Below are positions 36,246-46,708 of a stretch of 64,000 nt of DNA, piece by piece. Numbering within the stretch: the first letter of the stretch is position 1; the number at the start of each line of letters is the position of its first letter. Origin of the DNA: Sambucus nigra (Eukaryota > Streptophyta > Magnoliopsida > Dipsacales > Adoxaceae); assembly GCA_949130495.1 (NCBI GenBank), contig OX422213.1, positions 53,516,284-53,580,283 of the forward strand, in the 5' to 3' direction. A program made the position numbers and the translations under genes. The notes under the pieces were generated by a model, which was not told the DNA's origin, did not search any database, and saw only the letters and a list, made by a program, of their open reading frames with translations.

Positions 36246-37826
36246 TGTAAGGACACAAATTTCCAATTGAGTCCATATATTGTTTTGGCTCAATTCCGGC
36301 CAAAAAAATTTATTCATAGGTTAGTGATTTATTGTAATACTCTCAAGCCTATGAAGTGTGTGTTGAAGACGTAGCGGAAAAGAATATAAAGCTTCATCAA
36401 GATGCCGGTTTGCGTGCCTCGTTTCTACGTCATCATCTAAGGTTCCATGCTCCCAAGGTATGAATGTAATAATATATATGTAGGAGCTTGGAACAATATT
36501 TATTGGGTGTTAGGTTTAATAAAAACCATGTTTTACTTTCAGAATAATTTAATTGAAACTTTAAAATAAAGTACATAAAGTTTCTGGGCCAAAAATTGAA
36601 TTTATCAAAAAATTTCTGGAAGTCGTTCGAAGTCTCGTTCGAACGAGTTTTTTCGTTCGAACCAGGTTTCGTTCGAACGAGGTTGCCAACGAACCTAAAC
36701 TGGTCAGTCATTCGATATGTCGTTCGAACGAGTTTGGTCGTTCTAACGAGATATCTAACGAGTTTCTAACGAGCCCAGTCTGGTCGCTCGTTAGAAGTCT
36801 CGTTCGAACGAGAGTCAAGTTCGTTCGAACGAGATGCCAGGCGGGAACAGTTTTGAGCAGTTTTTGGCAGTTTTCACCCCATTTCCCCACTTGTTTCTTA
36901 ACTGATTTTTTAAGGCTTTATTAAGGACGGGAATCATTTTTGAAGGTGAATCTTTTTCATACCATACAAACTCCTAGAGAGTGTATTGAGAGAGAATTTG
37001 TTTAAGGAAAAAGATCAAGTTTTGAGTGTTATTCTTTAATGAAAAATCATACAAACTCTAGTGTTTACACCCAATAGTTGTTTATCCAAGTTCTATATAC
37101 ATATCTTTACTTTTCTCTACCGAATTCAAGAAGAGAAGTTTTGGTTTGCTTCTACATCCATCAAAGAAGAAGACTTTTTGTTGAAGATTCTACCCACTCG
37201 GAGAAAGGCTCCATGCTTGGGTGACGGTGACCATATAAAGTCCCATCGGTGGATTCCGAGACCGCGGTGGTGTTCTGAGGTTGTTCGCTAGGAAGAGGTT
37301 TCTACGAGAAGAAGCGTCGAGGCTTGAGAGGGATCGAGTCAGTCGTTGTAAGTCTATCTGTCTTGTATTTGTAATTCCATATCTAGTGGACTTGTGGCTA
37401 GGGCCGTCCGAGGTTGTTTCCCGTCTTGGGTTTTTCCTCGTACATCGCGGCGTAGTGTGATATTGTTTATTTTATCTTTCACAATAATTTAGAATCCATG
37501 CTTAGGATAATTTCAAGATAACATTTGTTTTAATTATCACACTCATTTAATTTGAGACTAAATTAAATATTGGGTAAATTTGGTTTATTCAAGTCATTTG
37601 CTAAAATTTGTTTCGCCTAACTTTGGATAATCGATAATTATGACTTAGGCAAATTCTAGGACTTGAGTTGGATTAATTATTTGTGAAAATTAAAACTTGT
37701 TATATTGAAAGTTGAACCATCACCTTTATAACGCTTCTGCATCATCTCTTGTGTTTTATACTTAAAAAGGAAATTAAGTTTTTAATTGAGATAATTATTA
37801 AGAAATCCGGGGATTCCGCTTTTTCA
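36246..37826 (+). repeat. 3' LTR of the gag-only copia element
   Basis: About 1,581 bp, matching the 5' LTR. Differences include a short insertion in the palindrome cluster (GAGTTTCTAACGAG near 36760) and a deletion of about 18 bases near 37112. The end TTTTTCA is followed by GGCTC. Confidence 0.93.
36623..36833. repeat. CGTTCGAACG palindrome cluster, 3' LTR
   Basis: Same arrangement as 31290-31500 with a small duplication. Confidence 0.88.
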
Positions 37827-37831
37827 GGCTC

Positions 37832-39271
37832 CGTCAAGAGGACGGGGGAGTGGCGCCAGAAAAACCCCAAACAACATCGATAGCTATGATTTTGATTTGT
37901 TTATTTGTTTTGATTTTATTAGTTTTTTTTTGCAGATTTGAATCCGTCAATAGCATAACGCCCTCAGCTACATCAACTGGAAGCTCTCGGCTCCGTCAAG
38001 AGCATATGGCTCAAGGGGATTTCAGCTTTAATTTGAATGTCCCCCCAAAATGAAATGGTACTCTCTTCCTCAAGACATCTATTCAAGACATAATACCCTC
38101 CTATATCTCCAAACCCACTTTCATTTAGGTAAGATGCTCACGTCTCTATCGTCATCCTGTTTCAGATCTGAATTTATTTAACTATCATCGTCCGCTGATG
38201 TGTAGTGTTCACCTCATGTGCACCTGCTTTTGTATATATGCGAGTGTTTAGGCATTAATTGAGGTATTTGTGTGTATATATGTTGATTGTTTTCAACAAC
38301 TTCATTTGCAGGTGAGTCTTCCACTTATTTTTCGTTTTGTTTTGTTTACCATTTTTTTAAGACTTTGTGACTAGGATCATTTGCAAGGTTTAGAGTGTTT
38401 TCAAATTATTTTTATGAAGAACTTCTACAGGTCTACAGATCCGAAATGAGTAATCTTTTCAGAATCATACATAATTGAGGCACTATGTACAGTTGGTTTG
38501 TTAATTCTTCTCTTATAAGACTCACAATTTTCATACAGAGTCATTGTAACAATTGCTGTAAGATTTCATTTTGTTTAACTACAACCTGATAGTTAATTTT
38601 TTCTATTACAAGTCTTGCATTTGCATATTATAGTTTATGTATATTAGTTTACAATACTTTCATTATGTTTCTATGTTTGTTAGTTTATTAGTTTTATGTA
38701 TTGTCATAGGTGTTGTAAGTCTTAACATATTAAACTTTCATTTTGTTATTATGTCTAATAGTTTATTAGTGTTGTAGGCACGAATTCCCTCAAGCAAATT
38801 GTATTCTCTTTGATGCACAATATGAAGGGTCTTTGACCATTTACAGTCATTTACATATCTAAACAGAGCTTTAAGTCATAAAAGATAATGTTTTCATACC
38901 CACTGCCATCGAAGTTATATGCTAAATATTGGTGCCAATGGGGTTTCTTTATTACTGCATACCCATTGTCATCGAAGACCACTTCTTCCCATATGATAGG
39001 CCACTTATGCCGACAAGGAGAGTGAATAGAACTTAGAGTGTGGCAATGATAATGGGAATTGATTTTAGTCGGGGACGTAGTATGGATTTCAAATTTACTT
39101 CTTTAACTAAGTAAATTTTGCCAAGCAACATTATTTTATGGTTTTAAATCATTTTTTTCTTTTGTTATTTAAGTATGTTGAAGATATAAATCAATAGTTG
39201 AACTCAGTGTAATGTTGAACCAGTGACTAATATTGTCGTGCAACGGTCATTATGTAACAAGCTTGATAAAG
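37832..39271. other. Target-side DNA, no recognised gene
   Basis: Continues the sequence left of 30921. The 22-bp words around the insertion site recur at 37975-38003 (CAACTGGAAGCTCTCGGCTC). A short frame at 37850-38053 has a hydrophobic stretch (ILICLFVLILLVFF), which may be chance. Splice-like TTTGCAGG at about 38306. Otherwise T-rich with nothing recognised. Confidence 0.4.
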
Positions 39272-39278
39272 CTCGGGT

Positions 39279-39471
39279 AAACCATGTTGTATGGCTTAGT
39301 TGGTTAGACCCTGGGTTTGCTCCCCAGAGGTCGCCAGTTCGAGTCCCGCAGATGGCCATGGACCACGGGAATTAAAAACTCCTGTTATAGTAAGCCTTGT
39401 TCGAGGCGAAGGGATTAGTCTCGAGGTGCGCACAAGCTGGCTCGGGGATTACCCTCCATCACAAAAAAAAA
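39279..39471 (+). mobile_element. tRNA-derived SINE
   Basis: A box TGGCTTAGTTGG (39292-39303) and B box AGTTCGAGTCC (39336-39346) are correctly spaced for RNA polymerase III. A tRNA-unrelated body of about 110 bp and an A tail ending at 39471 follow. The flanking duplication CTCGGGT occurs at 39272-39278 and 39472-39478. SINEs move with LINE enzymes, and LINEs are present nearby. Frames overlapping it are not genes. Confidence 0.9.
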
Positions 39472-39478
39472 CTCGGGT

Positions 39479-40194
39479 TGAATCAGCAAGTATACATGGT
39501 GGTGGCAAAACTTATTTATGTGTATTTAATAAATGTTTTTTTTTTCTTAACTTTGATTCTACACATCTCTTTTGTTCTAAAGCTCTAAAATTAGGAAGGA
39601 AATTATCTCACTAATTCATACATGGCTGCTATACCTATTAATTCATACATGGCTGCTACACATGGCTATATAATTTCTTTATCCTCCTTTTCTAAAATGC
39701 ATTATGATCCTTAAATGGCTGCTATACCTGCTTAGAACCACATTCACATAAGTTTCCATGCATTAATCTCCTTGCACGATGATGATGAGGACGAGGTTAT
39801 CGCGCATAAGTTTTTATTTACAAGTCCCAAGACGGAGATAAGGTGTTTTCAGTTTCAATAGCTTGTACAAGTCCCAAGATGGGGATGAGATGATTCTAAC
39901 GCTTATTCGAAGTTACTTTAATTTGAATTATCACTCAGTACCTTTATTACAGGCTTACCAATGTTGCCTTTTCCTTTTCAGACTTCTCTCAATCACGTAC
40001 TTTCACTCACGACCTCTCACCTGCTCCAAGAGACATATAGCAGATCTATGACTGATCTGGGTTGAAGTTTGGATTTCTATTGAGGTTGGTTCAATCTGAT
40101 TCTTTTAGTATATCTAGTTGTCAATTAATATCTGATTGCAATAATGCTAAACTCTATTTTGAAGATAGCAAAAGAGAGGATAGACTCATAGCCA
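39479..40194. other. No gene recognised
   Basis: AT-rich. The words CAAGTCCCAAGA(C/T)GG occur twice (39821 and 39868) and AATTCATACATGGCTGCTA twice (39613 and 39639), pointing to small local duplications. Confidence 0.4.
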
Positions 40195-40750
40195 CTTTAA
40201 TGATGAGTACGAATGGGGGTTGCTAAACTCAGGTACTTTAATGATGAGTACGAATGGTTTTGACACCTCCCGACATGTTCATTTTGACGATAAGAGCTTT
40301 CCTTTTGAACTTACCAAATCAGAACCTGCTCACCTCACATCTCCACAATGGGGATCACTTCCCACCATCCTAAAGCCACCTCAATCCTCTCCTCCCTCCT
40401 CCCTCCCCATACCCGCTCCATGCAATGTATCCCACCCCCGTCCATCCACGCAAACTATGCTGCCTATTTGAGCATTTCCTAGACCATCACCTCACTCCAC
40501 TGCTACTGCTCAACTTCATGCAGCCCCACCTCTCACCACACAGCCTATGCTGCCCATTTCAAAAAATCCCAGACCTATTTCCCACCCCACTGCTACTGCT
40601 CAAACTAATGCAGTCGTACCTCATGGACCTACACTCATGATTCATACCCATACCACCCAATCCATACACTCTACTGCTCTACAATTTCCCACTGCTCTCC
40701 CTCCTCAAAACCATGCACCGTCTTTTCAATTTTGGATCTTTGCTTTTTAA
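40195..40750 (+). pseudogene. Ty1/copia pol fragment, integrase-RT linker
   Basis: The frame from 40220 reads NGFDTSRHVHFDDKSFPFEL, the conserved SRHVxFDExxFPF block after copia integrase, followed by a Pro/Ser/Thr-rich linker typical of that position (LPTILKPPQSSPPSSLPIPA). The linker has two tandem copies of a unit with PRP and HxTATAQ, broken by a TGA at 40469-40471. No integrase core or RT follows. It is preceded by a 23-bp duplication (ACTTTAATGATGAGTACGAA at 40195 and about 40234). Confidence 0.7.
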
Positions 40751-40980
40751 ATAAGATTTTTTTAGGGGAAACTTTTTTATCTTCTCTGATTTGTTGGTTT
40801 GTTCGAAATTGGGGTTTAGTAATTTACTGGTAAGTCAAACACTCTAATTCTTGTTGCATGTCTTTTCTATATCTTTTATTTATCTTCTTTTTTTATGTTT
40901 GCAAATAACATGGTTTTTCTGAGACATTTGTTTGTGAGACATTTCAATCTTTGATTCATCACCAGTTGGATGGATATTTA

Positions 40981-41045
40981 AGGTGATGAGCAGAGGTGGA
41001 CAAATTTTTTTAGGTGATGAGCCAAGGTGGACAGATTATTTAGGT
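40981..41045. repeat. Short repeat, AGGTGATGAG/GGTGGACA units
   Basis: AGGTGATGAG occurs three times and GGTGGACA twice at about 33-bp spacing, leading into the AT array. Confidence 0.8.
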
Positions 41046-41365
41046 GATGAGAATATATACTATATATCAGCCTATATATACTATATAGCATCTATATAGT
41101 ATATAGCAGCCTATATACTATATATACTATATAGCATATACTATGATAATATATACTATATAGCAACCTATATACTATATATACTTTATAGCATATACTA
41201 TATAGCAACCTATATACTATATATACTATATATCATATACTATGAGAATAATATATACTATATAACCTATATACTATATATACTATATAGCAGAATATAT
41301 ACTATATATCAGCCTATATACTATATGTACTATGAGAATATATACTATATAGCAACCTATACTAT
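41046..41365. repeat. AT-rich tandem array, TATATACTATATAGCA units
   Basis: About 320 bp made of TATACTATATA words with AGCAACC, AGCAGCC or ATGAGAA spacers. Self-complementary parts (CTATATAG) would form hairpins or cruciforms. Confidence 0.92.
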
Positions 41366-42307
41366 GTTATGTTCAATTTACATTTAGAACGTACAATCCA
41401 CATGTACTTGAACCTTGTTTTGCTTACAATATTTGGTCATATTGCCATTCTATTTCGTTATTGCTTATCTTCATGCTTTGCCTTACCTGAACCCAAAATG
41501 CATTGTGATAAGATCAAAATTATGAAGATGAAAATAACTCTAATAAAATATTTTTTTTTTAATTTATGACCTATAATTATTGTTGATTCTGAACAGTTTC
41601 TTCGTCCAAAAATCATTCACCTTGCGTTTATGAATTGTCGTTCAAATCTATTGTTAGTATATAAGTTGCATTTATAAATTCTCATTGCGTGTAATATCAA
41701 ATCAATTGTTAGTATATACTAACAATTAATTAATTTGCGTTTATGAGTTGTCGCTGCTCTACATTATCTTTTAAAATACATTTCTCATAAAGCTTGCTAA
41801 TGATTTTAGATCTCAGCATCTAAGAACTGACACTGGACTAAATGTCCAAAACACAAAGGTACTATCTCTTTATATTCTAGCGCTCACTATTTAAAATTTT
41901 AATTAAGTTTGTTTGTGTATACAAACACATCAGTTGTTAAAATATAAAATTATTACCATTTTTGTAGGAAAGAAAGCTCCATGCAGATGGGGGAAACACA
42001 AGCATCAACTGAGTGAAGTGACTCGATTATGGGAAATAATCGGGACTTGATTCTTTGCCTATGGTGATGATCTTGAATGGAATTTTATTTTATTACTTTG
42101 TACAACTTCAGTTATATTACGGCTAATTGGTAAACTATGTTTTAAGTACATCTTTGTGTATTGTTTTATAGACTTTGTTGTTATGAGGTCAAAAGTGTAT
42201 TTGTGGGTCTTTGTAATGGTAATTTTTATTTTTCGATCGTTGATTTGGGTTGATGAGGCTTTTACTTTACTATATGAATATTGTTGGATTGGTGGTTATC
42301 CCTCAAA
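41366..42307. other. No gene recognised
   Basis: AT-rich. AATTGTTAGTATATA recurs at 41644-41715. A 73-residue frame at 42156-42377 overlaps the repeated motif and has no family resemblance. Confidence 0.4.
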
Positions 42308-42570
42308 TAGGGTGGATATTCCAATAAATAAAGGAGACTATGTCCATTTTTTTAAAATTGGCACTTTGTTTATTTGAGGGAGAATGTAAATTCAGTTGAT
42401 GAATATATTGTATATTTTATGTTATATTTGATTTTGTTTGACAAATTTAGACATTTTGAATGTTGTTGGACTATTTGAATGGTGTTGGATTATTTGTTAT
42501 TTGTTAAGCATGGTAGATAGTTCTATAAGCAAAGGATATTATGAACATTTTTTTTTTAAAATTATACTAT
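42308..42570 (+). repeat. Copies 2 and 3 of the 30.0-kb motif
   Basis: Copy 2 at 42308-42360 (ATAGGGTGGATATTCC, AAATAAAGGAGAC) and copy 3 at 42509-42570 (ATGGTAGATAGTTC, AAGCAAAGGATATT), each followed by a T-run and AAAATT. The spacer contains TGTTGGA repeats. Shared with the unit ending at 30347. Confidence 0.7.
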
Positions 42571-42629
42571 GTTTTGTTGGGGAATGAAATTTTTTCCGTT
42601 TTACGATTACATACGTAGGAAATTTTCAT

Positions 42630-42652
42630 CGTGCCTTCAGGTATACTGCTAG
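42630..42652 (+). mobile_element. Second Helitron-like 3' end, hairpin damaged
   Basis: CGTGCCTTCAGG is identical to the left part of the terminus at 30319. The right hairpin arm is missing, and TATACTGCTAG then T follows (CTAG matches CTRR). With the upstream motif copies this suggests a related Helitron end. Without the hairpin the call is tentative. Confidence 0.45.
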
Positions 42653-44149
42653 TATTTCTCCTACTGGGTGTACGCTCATACCTAGTGGTGCTAATTATTT
42701 CTAAACTCTCGATTTTTCTGATTTTCGACCCGTAATTTTCCGATTTTGGCATCATTTTTAAATTTTCAAAATAAATTGGAATGAAATTGGAAACCATATT
42801 TAATCTTTCGAATTTCTAAATTTCCAATCAAAAAATTCCAATATCACGCCAATCTGAATTATCCAAAATATATTCCGAAATCGTAATATTTATATTTATT
42901 TTCATAATTTTTTACTTATGATTTTTACTAACTTTTTTACTTTAAAAATTTATTTGTTATCTATGTAATCAGGACCCTCCATTTGAAATAATCTCAACCC
43001 TCAATTTATACCATATATATACTACATGCTAACAAACACTAAACTACTCTTAACCTAAAAATCTAACCAGTCGCATCCTTACTCCAACCCTCTAACCCGC
43101 TTCTCTCTCTCACCCCTCACTATGTTTAAACCTAAAATATAACCCCATCGCACCTCAGGCCATCGCATCTCAGGTTTTTGTCCTTTTCTCCTTTTTGTAA
43201 TTAAAATGCTTGTTACCCCTGCTTGTTTTTTTTGTTAATTTATAATATATTGCCTCTTTTTTCCTGTCATTTTGTAACAAGAATATTTTACCTTTGTTTT
43301 TTTTGGCGTATTCTAAGTTGTTACTTCCATATCTCTCCAAACTAAAACTATGAGTCATTTTGGGGCTTTGTCCCTTGTATACAAAATGAACACACGCTGT
43401 GTATAAAGAGGTTTATACACTGAGTTTGTATAGTGTGTATAAACTCATACACTGTGTAGCGAAATAGGTTATTACACTATGTATTTGTTTTTCCCATATC
43501 TCTCCAAAATAGGTTGAATATGTTACCTCTGTTTTTTTTTGTTATTTTCTAAGATGTTGGCCCAAGATGTTTACCTCTATTTTTTTGTCACACGTGGAGA
43601 GTTATTTACCTCTATTTCTTTTGTTAAATTCTAATATGTTACCTCTATTTGTCAATTATGGTGAGAGTTCCACGACAGCCAATAGTAACCCTGCTATAGA
43701 AAGTTGCCTAAAGAAGACAAAGATTGGTGTCAAATTGGGTCTTTTGAGAAATCATGGCACCTCATAGGTATGGAATTATTTTACCAAACAACTTGTAGAC
43801 GGAACTGAAAATATTTTGGTAAAGTTGATTGTGTCTTTTGTCATTCTACTATTAATGCACCTTCTTCGCGGTGGCATGGTAAGGTTGGAAACACACCCCT
43901 ACTCATACCCCGCCATTTGCCAAACCCCCAAGGTACTTCAGGTTGAGGAAACGACTAGGATATCGAGATAGGAAAGAAGAGATATCATGACAATAGAGCT
44001 CTGATTTATATTTTCTTAATTATGTAATTTAAATTAGAACATTATTTTGTTGTTATTTGAACTTCAATGCAAGTACTTCTATTTGATTGTAATAATATAG
44101 GCTCGATTTACTCTAAACTGCTATTTATTCAATGAAACTGCAAAACGAT
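42653..44149. other. No gene recognised
   Basis: AT-rich. 43390-43480 has a local repeat around GTATAAA/TTATACAC/CACTGTGTA with partial inverted symmetry. GTTACCTCT recurs four times at 43200-43650. Short frames are not convincing. Confidence 0.4.
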
Positions 44150-44636
44150 TATTTTTAGGAAAATGTGTGTATATAAAGAACCAAAACTAATTACAGAGAA
44201 TTCAAATAAGCTCCCAGGGGCATACCCCAAAGGCAAGACAACACCAACAATAGGCAACTAGCAACCAAGCAAACTTAACATAAAAGGCTAATAGCCAGAC
44301 AAACTAGGTATATCCTCCATGTAACAATCAGGCAGATCCCAGTTCATACATGTCATCCAGCTAGTGTAGTTTCTCCTAGTTCTCCCCCATTGGACAACTT
44401 TGGCCTTAATCATGTCATCAATATCCTTGATTATAGAGGCTAAATCTCTAAAATCTCTTCTCATGCTCCTGCCATTCCTCTCCATCCAAATGCAGTAGGT
44501 GGTAACAGAAAAAGAAAGGCATCTAATTCTCTTGATGAAAGTCTTACCAATGTAGTTATGAATGGCGTGCTCCATTTCATCCTCCCAACTAAGAACATCT
44601 CTATTTTGCAAGTTCCTCAACAAAACGCTTTTATTT
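44150..44636 (-). mobile_element. 5'-truncated LINE, C-terminal scrap, with likely TSD
   Basis: The minus frame 44623-44288 reads HNYIGKTFIKRIRCLSFSVT, YCIWMERNGRSMRRDF, then TSWMTCMNW, the end of LINE ORF2 after zf-RVT. The poly(A) is a T-run at 44153. Flanks CAAAACGATTATTTTT (44143) and CAAAACGCTTTTATTTT (44623) look like an imperfect target duplication. 5' truncation is typical of target-primed reverse transcription. Confidence 0.75.
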
Positions 44637-44639
44637 TAA

Positions 44640-45118
44640 ACATTTGAACAAACTCACAAGAGGTCACCAATTTATATGTTAAAATAAAATATATATTTTG
44701 CAACTTAGATCAATAAGTCAAGTGTATATTTCAAAGCCGATTTTCTTAAATAAAATCAAAGTTAAAGGTTTTTCTCTTGACACGGGTACGGGTAGTCTTT
44801 CAAGTGGGCCCAAACTCGAATCGGGGCACCATAACTTGGTATCAGAGCATATGTCACATGATTGATGAGCCTTCGTTAAATAAGTGTTCTTTACACATCC
44901 TATCCATACTAAACTATCATTATTTTTGTCAAAATGTCGACTCTAGAGGTGGCGAATGCACATGTGGAAGCACCAATGAGTTGAGTCAAATGATGTAGGC
45001 AGTCCAACAATTAGCTGACTCACTCTCTCAACATCACCAAGCAGGCAATGGTAGCTCAACAAAGACCATTATTCTCAAGGAGTTTAGGAAACCCAACCGC
45101 CTCACCACTCGGCGGTTG
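44640..45118 (+). mobile_element. Ty3/gypsy LTR end, PBS and gag start, truncated
   Basis: TGGTATCAGAGC at 44837-44848 is a tRNA-Met PBS. The sequence before it (ending CGGGGCACCATAAC) would be the end of a 5' LTR. From the ATG at 44934 a degraded gag start reads MSTLEVANAHVEAPMS, stops, AVQQLADSLSQHHQAG and ILKEFRKPN, the usual KEFxKxxPP position. It breaks off at about 45118, where LINE sequence begins. Confidence 0.7.
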
Positions 45119-45121
45119 GCA

Positions 45122-45747
45122 TAAGGGTTGCATCCTATGGCTTGTATGCCAAAAATCTCTTGTTACTAAGGAGAAGCTTCTTGATTAGGGAATTGTGGAT
45201 AACTCCATTTATCTACTTTGCAGTAATGGTATTGAGTCCATTGATCATATCATGAATGAGTGTCCTTTCTCAACTGTTGTTTGGGAAGAGGTGTTGCACA
45301 AAAATCAGTCTTATAGTAATCTTGGGAACTGAGAGGAGGAGATATCCAATGCTATTAATGAAGCTAAGGGTAATAACTTGGTTTCCTTAATAAGAACTTC
45401 CTCCTTTGCTTCCACTTCTTACTGTATTTGGCATGAAAGAAATAACAGATTCCACAACAAGGGTTCTAGGAACTTAGGTGATGTAATTAGAGGAATTGAG
45501 GAGATGGTGCAAGCCAAATCGAGAAGATGGAAGAAGTTTAGAAGATCTTATGAGAATTGGATGGCCTGTAGTTTATGGGGTCTGAATCAGTCCTTATTGT
45601 ATGAGTAGGCTAAGTCCTTGGTCTTGATAGGTGAGGTTTTTTTAGACTTGTGTTGTTGTTTTGCTATAAGCATGTTTCTAGTTGACTTGGTTCCTTTCTC
45701 TTGTACATTTTGTTCCTGTTATATTTCATTTTAATTACCAAAAAAAA
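45122..45747 (+). mobile_element. 5'-truncated LINE (zf-RVT to poly(A))
   Basis: Reads GCILWLVCQKSLVTKEKLLD, stop, GIESIDHIMNECPFS, then 45378-45608 clean: YCIWHERNNRFHNKGSRNLG and WKKFRRSYENWMA. It is clearly related to the 3' end of LINE 2 (55298-55750) and to the scrap at 44150. It ends TTTTAATTACCAAAAAAAA at 45746, like LINE 2 (minus strand TTAATTACCGAAAAAA). Inserted in, or joined to, the Ty3 gag scrap. Confidence 0.85.
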
Positions 45748-45999
45748 CACTAGATGGTCATTGGGAGCTATGCAATGCAGGGTAGCAGTTCTGGTCCTTA
45801 ATACTAGGGGGGATACCCAAGGAAATTTGTACCCCTAATAACCTTAGTTTACTCACATATAAATGTGATGGGACAGTTGGCGCATCTACTTCCTCCAAGG
45901 TGGGCAATCGTGTAGACCCTGAATCAAAGAGTTGTAGTACTCTGAAGTCATTGAGTAAGGTTGTAGCCCCCAAACATACACCTACCCTCAAACTCTCTT

Positions 46000-46670
46000 A
46001 CCACAAACCAAAAATGGTTAATGGTATTCCGATGGTGAAACCACCTATTGAGGTAGAAGAATCTGGGAAAGTTATGTGGAGTAATAGTGTCGCGGGATAA
46101 TTCCTTGGTAGAAGGTTGCCCTACACCCTGGTTAACAACCAACCTTGCCCATAAACTATGGGGCAAACATGGCCTCATGCAGGTTATCCCCCACGACAAT
46201 GGCTTCTTTTTATTCAAATTCAAGCATGTTGAGGATAAAGATATTGTCCTTGCTAATGGCACTTGGCACTTTGCTGGAAACCCCATCATATTGAAACAAC
46301 GACAACCCCTATTCAAGGCTAAAAAAGATCTCACCAAGTCCGTTCATATATGGGTTAGATTACACAATGTCCCTATCCAATACTGGACTGAAGATGGCCT
46401 TAGATACATTGCTAGTTCCATAGGTAAGCCTCTATATGCCGATGCAGCCACAGAAAATATGAAATACTCAACTATGCTAGAATATATATTGAAGTAGATG
46501 CCAAAGATAGATACCCCAAAACTATTGATCTGCAGCACGATGATGGAGAATCTACTATGATCCATGTGGAGTATCAAGGTATGCCTTTCTCTTGCTCCAA
46601 CTACCTTGTCTTTGGCCACAAGATCTCGAAATGCCCTCACGTGTCTAGAGTGTGGGTGGGGTATGCCTAA
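46000..46670 (+). pseudogene. LINE 3 ORF1 with DUF4283 domain
   Basis: The open part 46087-46497 reads NLAHKLWGKHGLMQVIPHDN, then KHVEDKDIVLANGTWHFAGN and SVHIWVRLHNVPIQYWTEDG, the DUF4283 RNA-binding domain of plant LINEs and related proteins. After a frame break it continues DAKDRYPKTIDL and VFGHKISKCPHV, a degenerate CCHC region. The N-terminus is shifted by frame changes near 46090 and 46500. Confidence 0.82.
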
Positions 46671-46708
46671 CACCAATGTTAACACTCCCTCAATCCCAAT
46701 CAATATCA

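Larger units (their letters stand above)
30921..37826 (+). mobile_element. Gag-only Sirevirus-like Ty1/copia element with TSD
   Basis: LTRs at 30921-32508 and 36246-37826, flanked by the perfect 5-bp target duplication GGCTC (30916-30920 and 37827-37831). It has a tRNA-Met PBS, one open gag frame, 1.7 kb of non-coding DNA with several purine tracts, and a PPT. Protease, integrase, RT and RNase H are absent, not merely mutated. LTRs differ at about 7 of the first 200 positions. The Sirevirus affiliation rests on gag type, palindromes in the LTR and multiple PPTs. It must use enzymes of a full-length relative. Confidence 0.92.

Noticed and set aside
39279..39360. Genuine tRNA gene
   Set aside because: A and B boxes are present but cloverleaf 3' acceptor pairing is absent, and an A-tail with TSD follows, so it is a SINE.
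39300..39614. 104-residue plus-strand frame
   Set aside because: Overlaps the SINE body; the codons are those of the tRNA-derived head.
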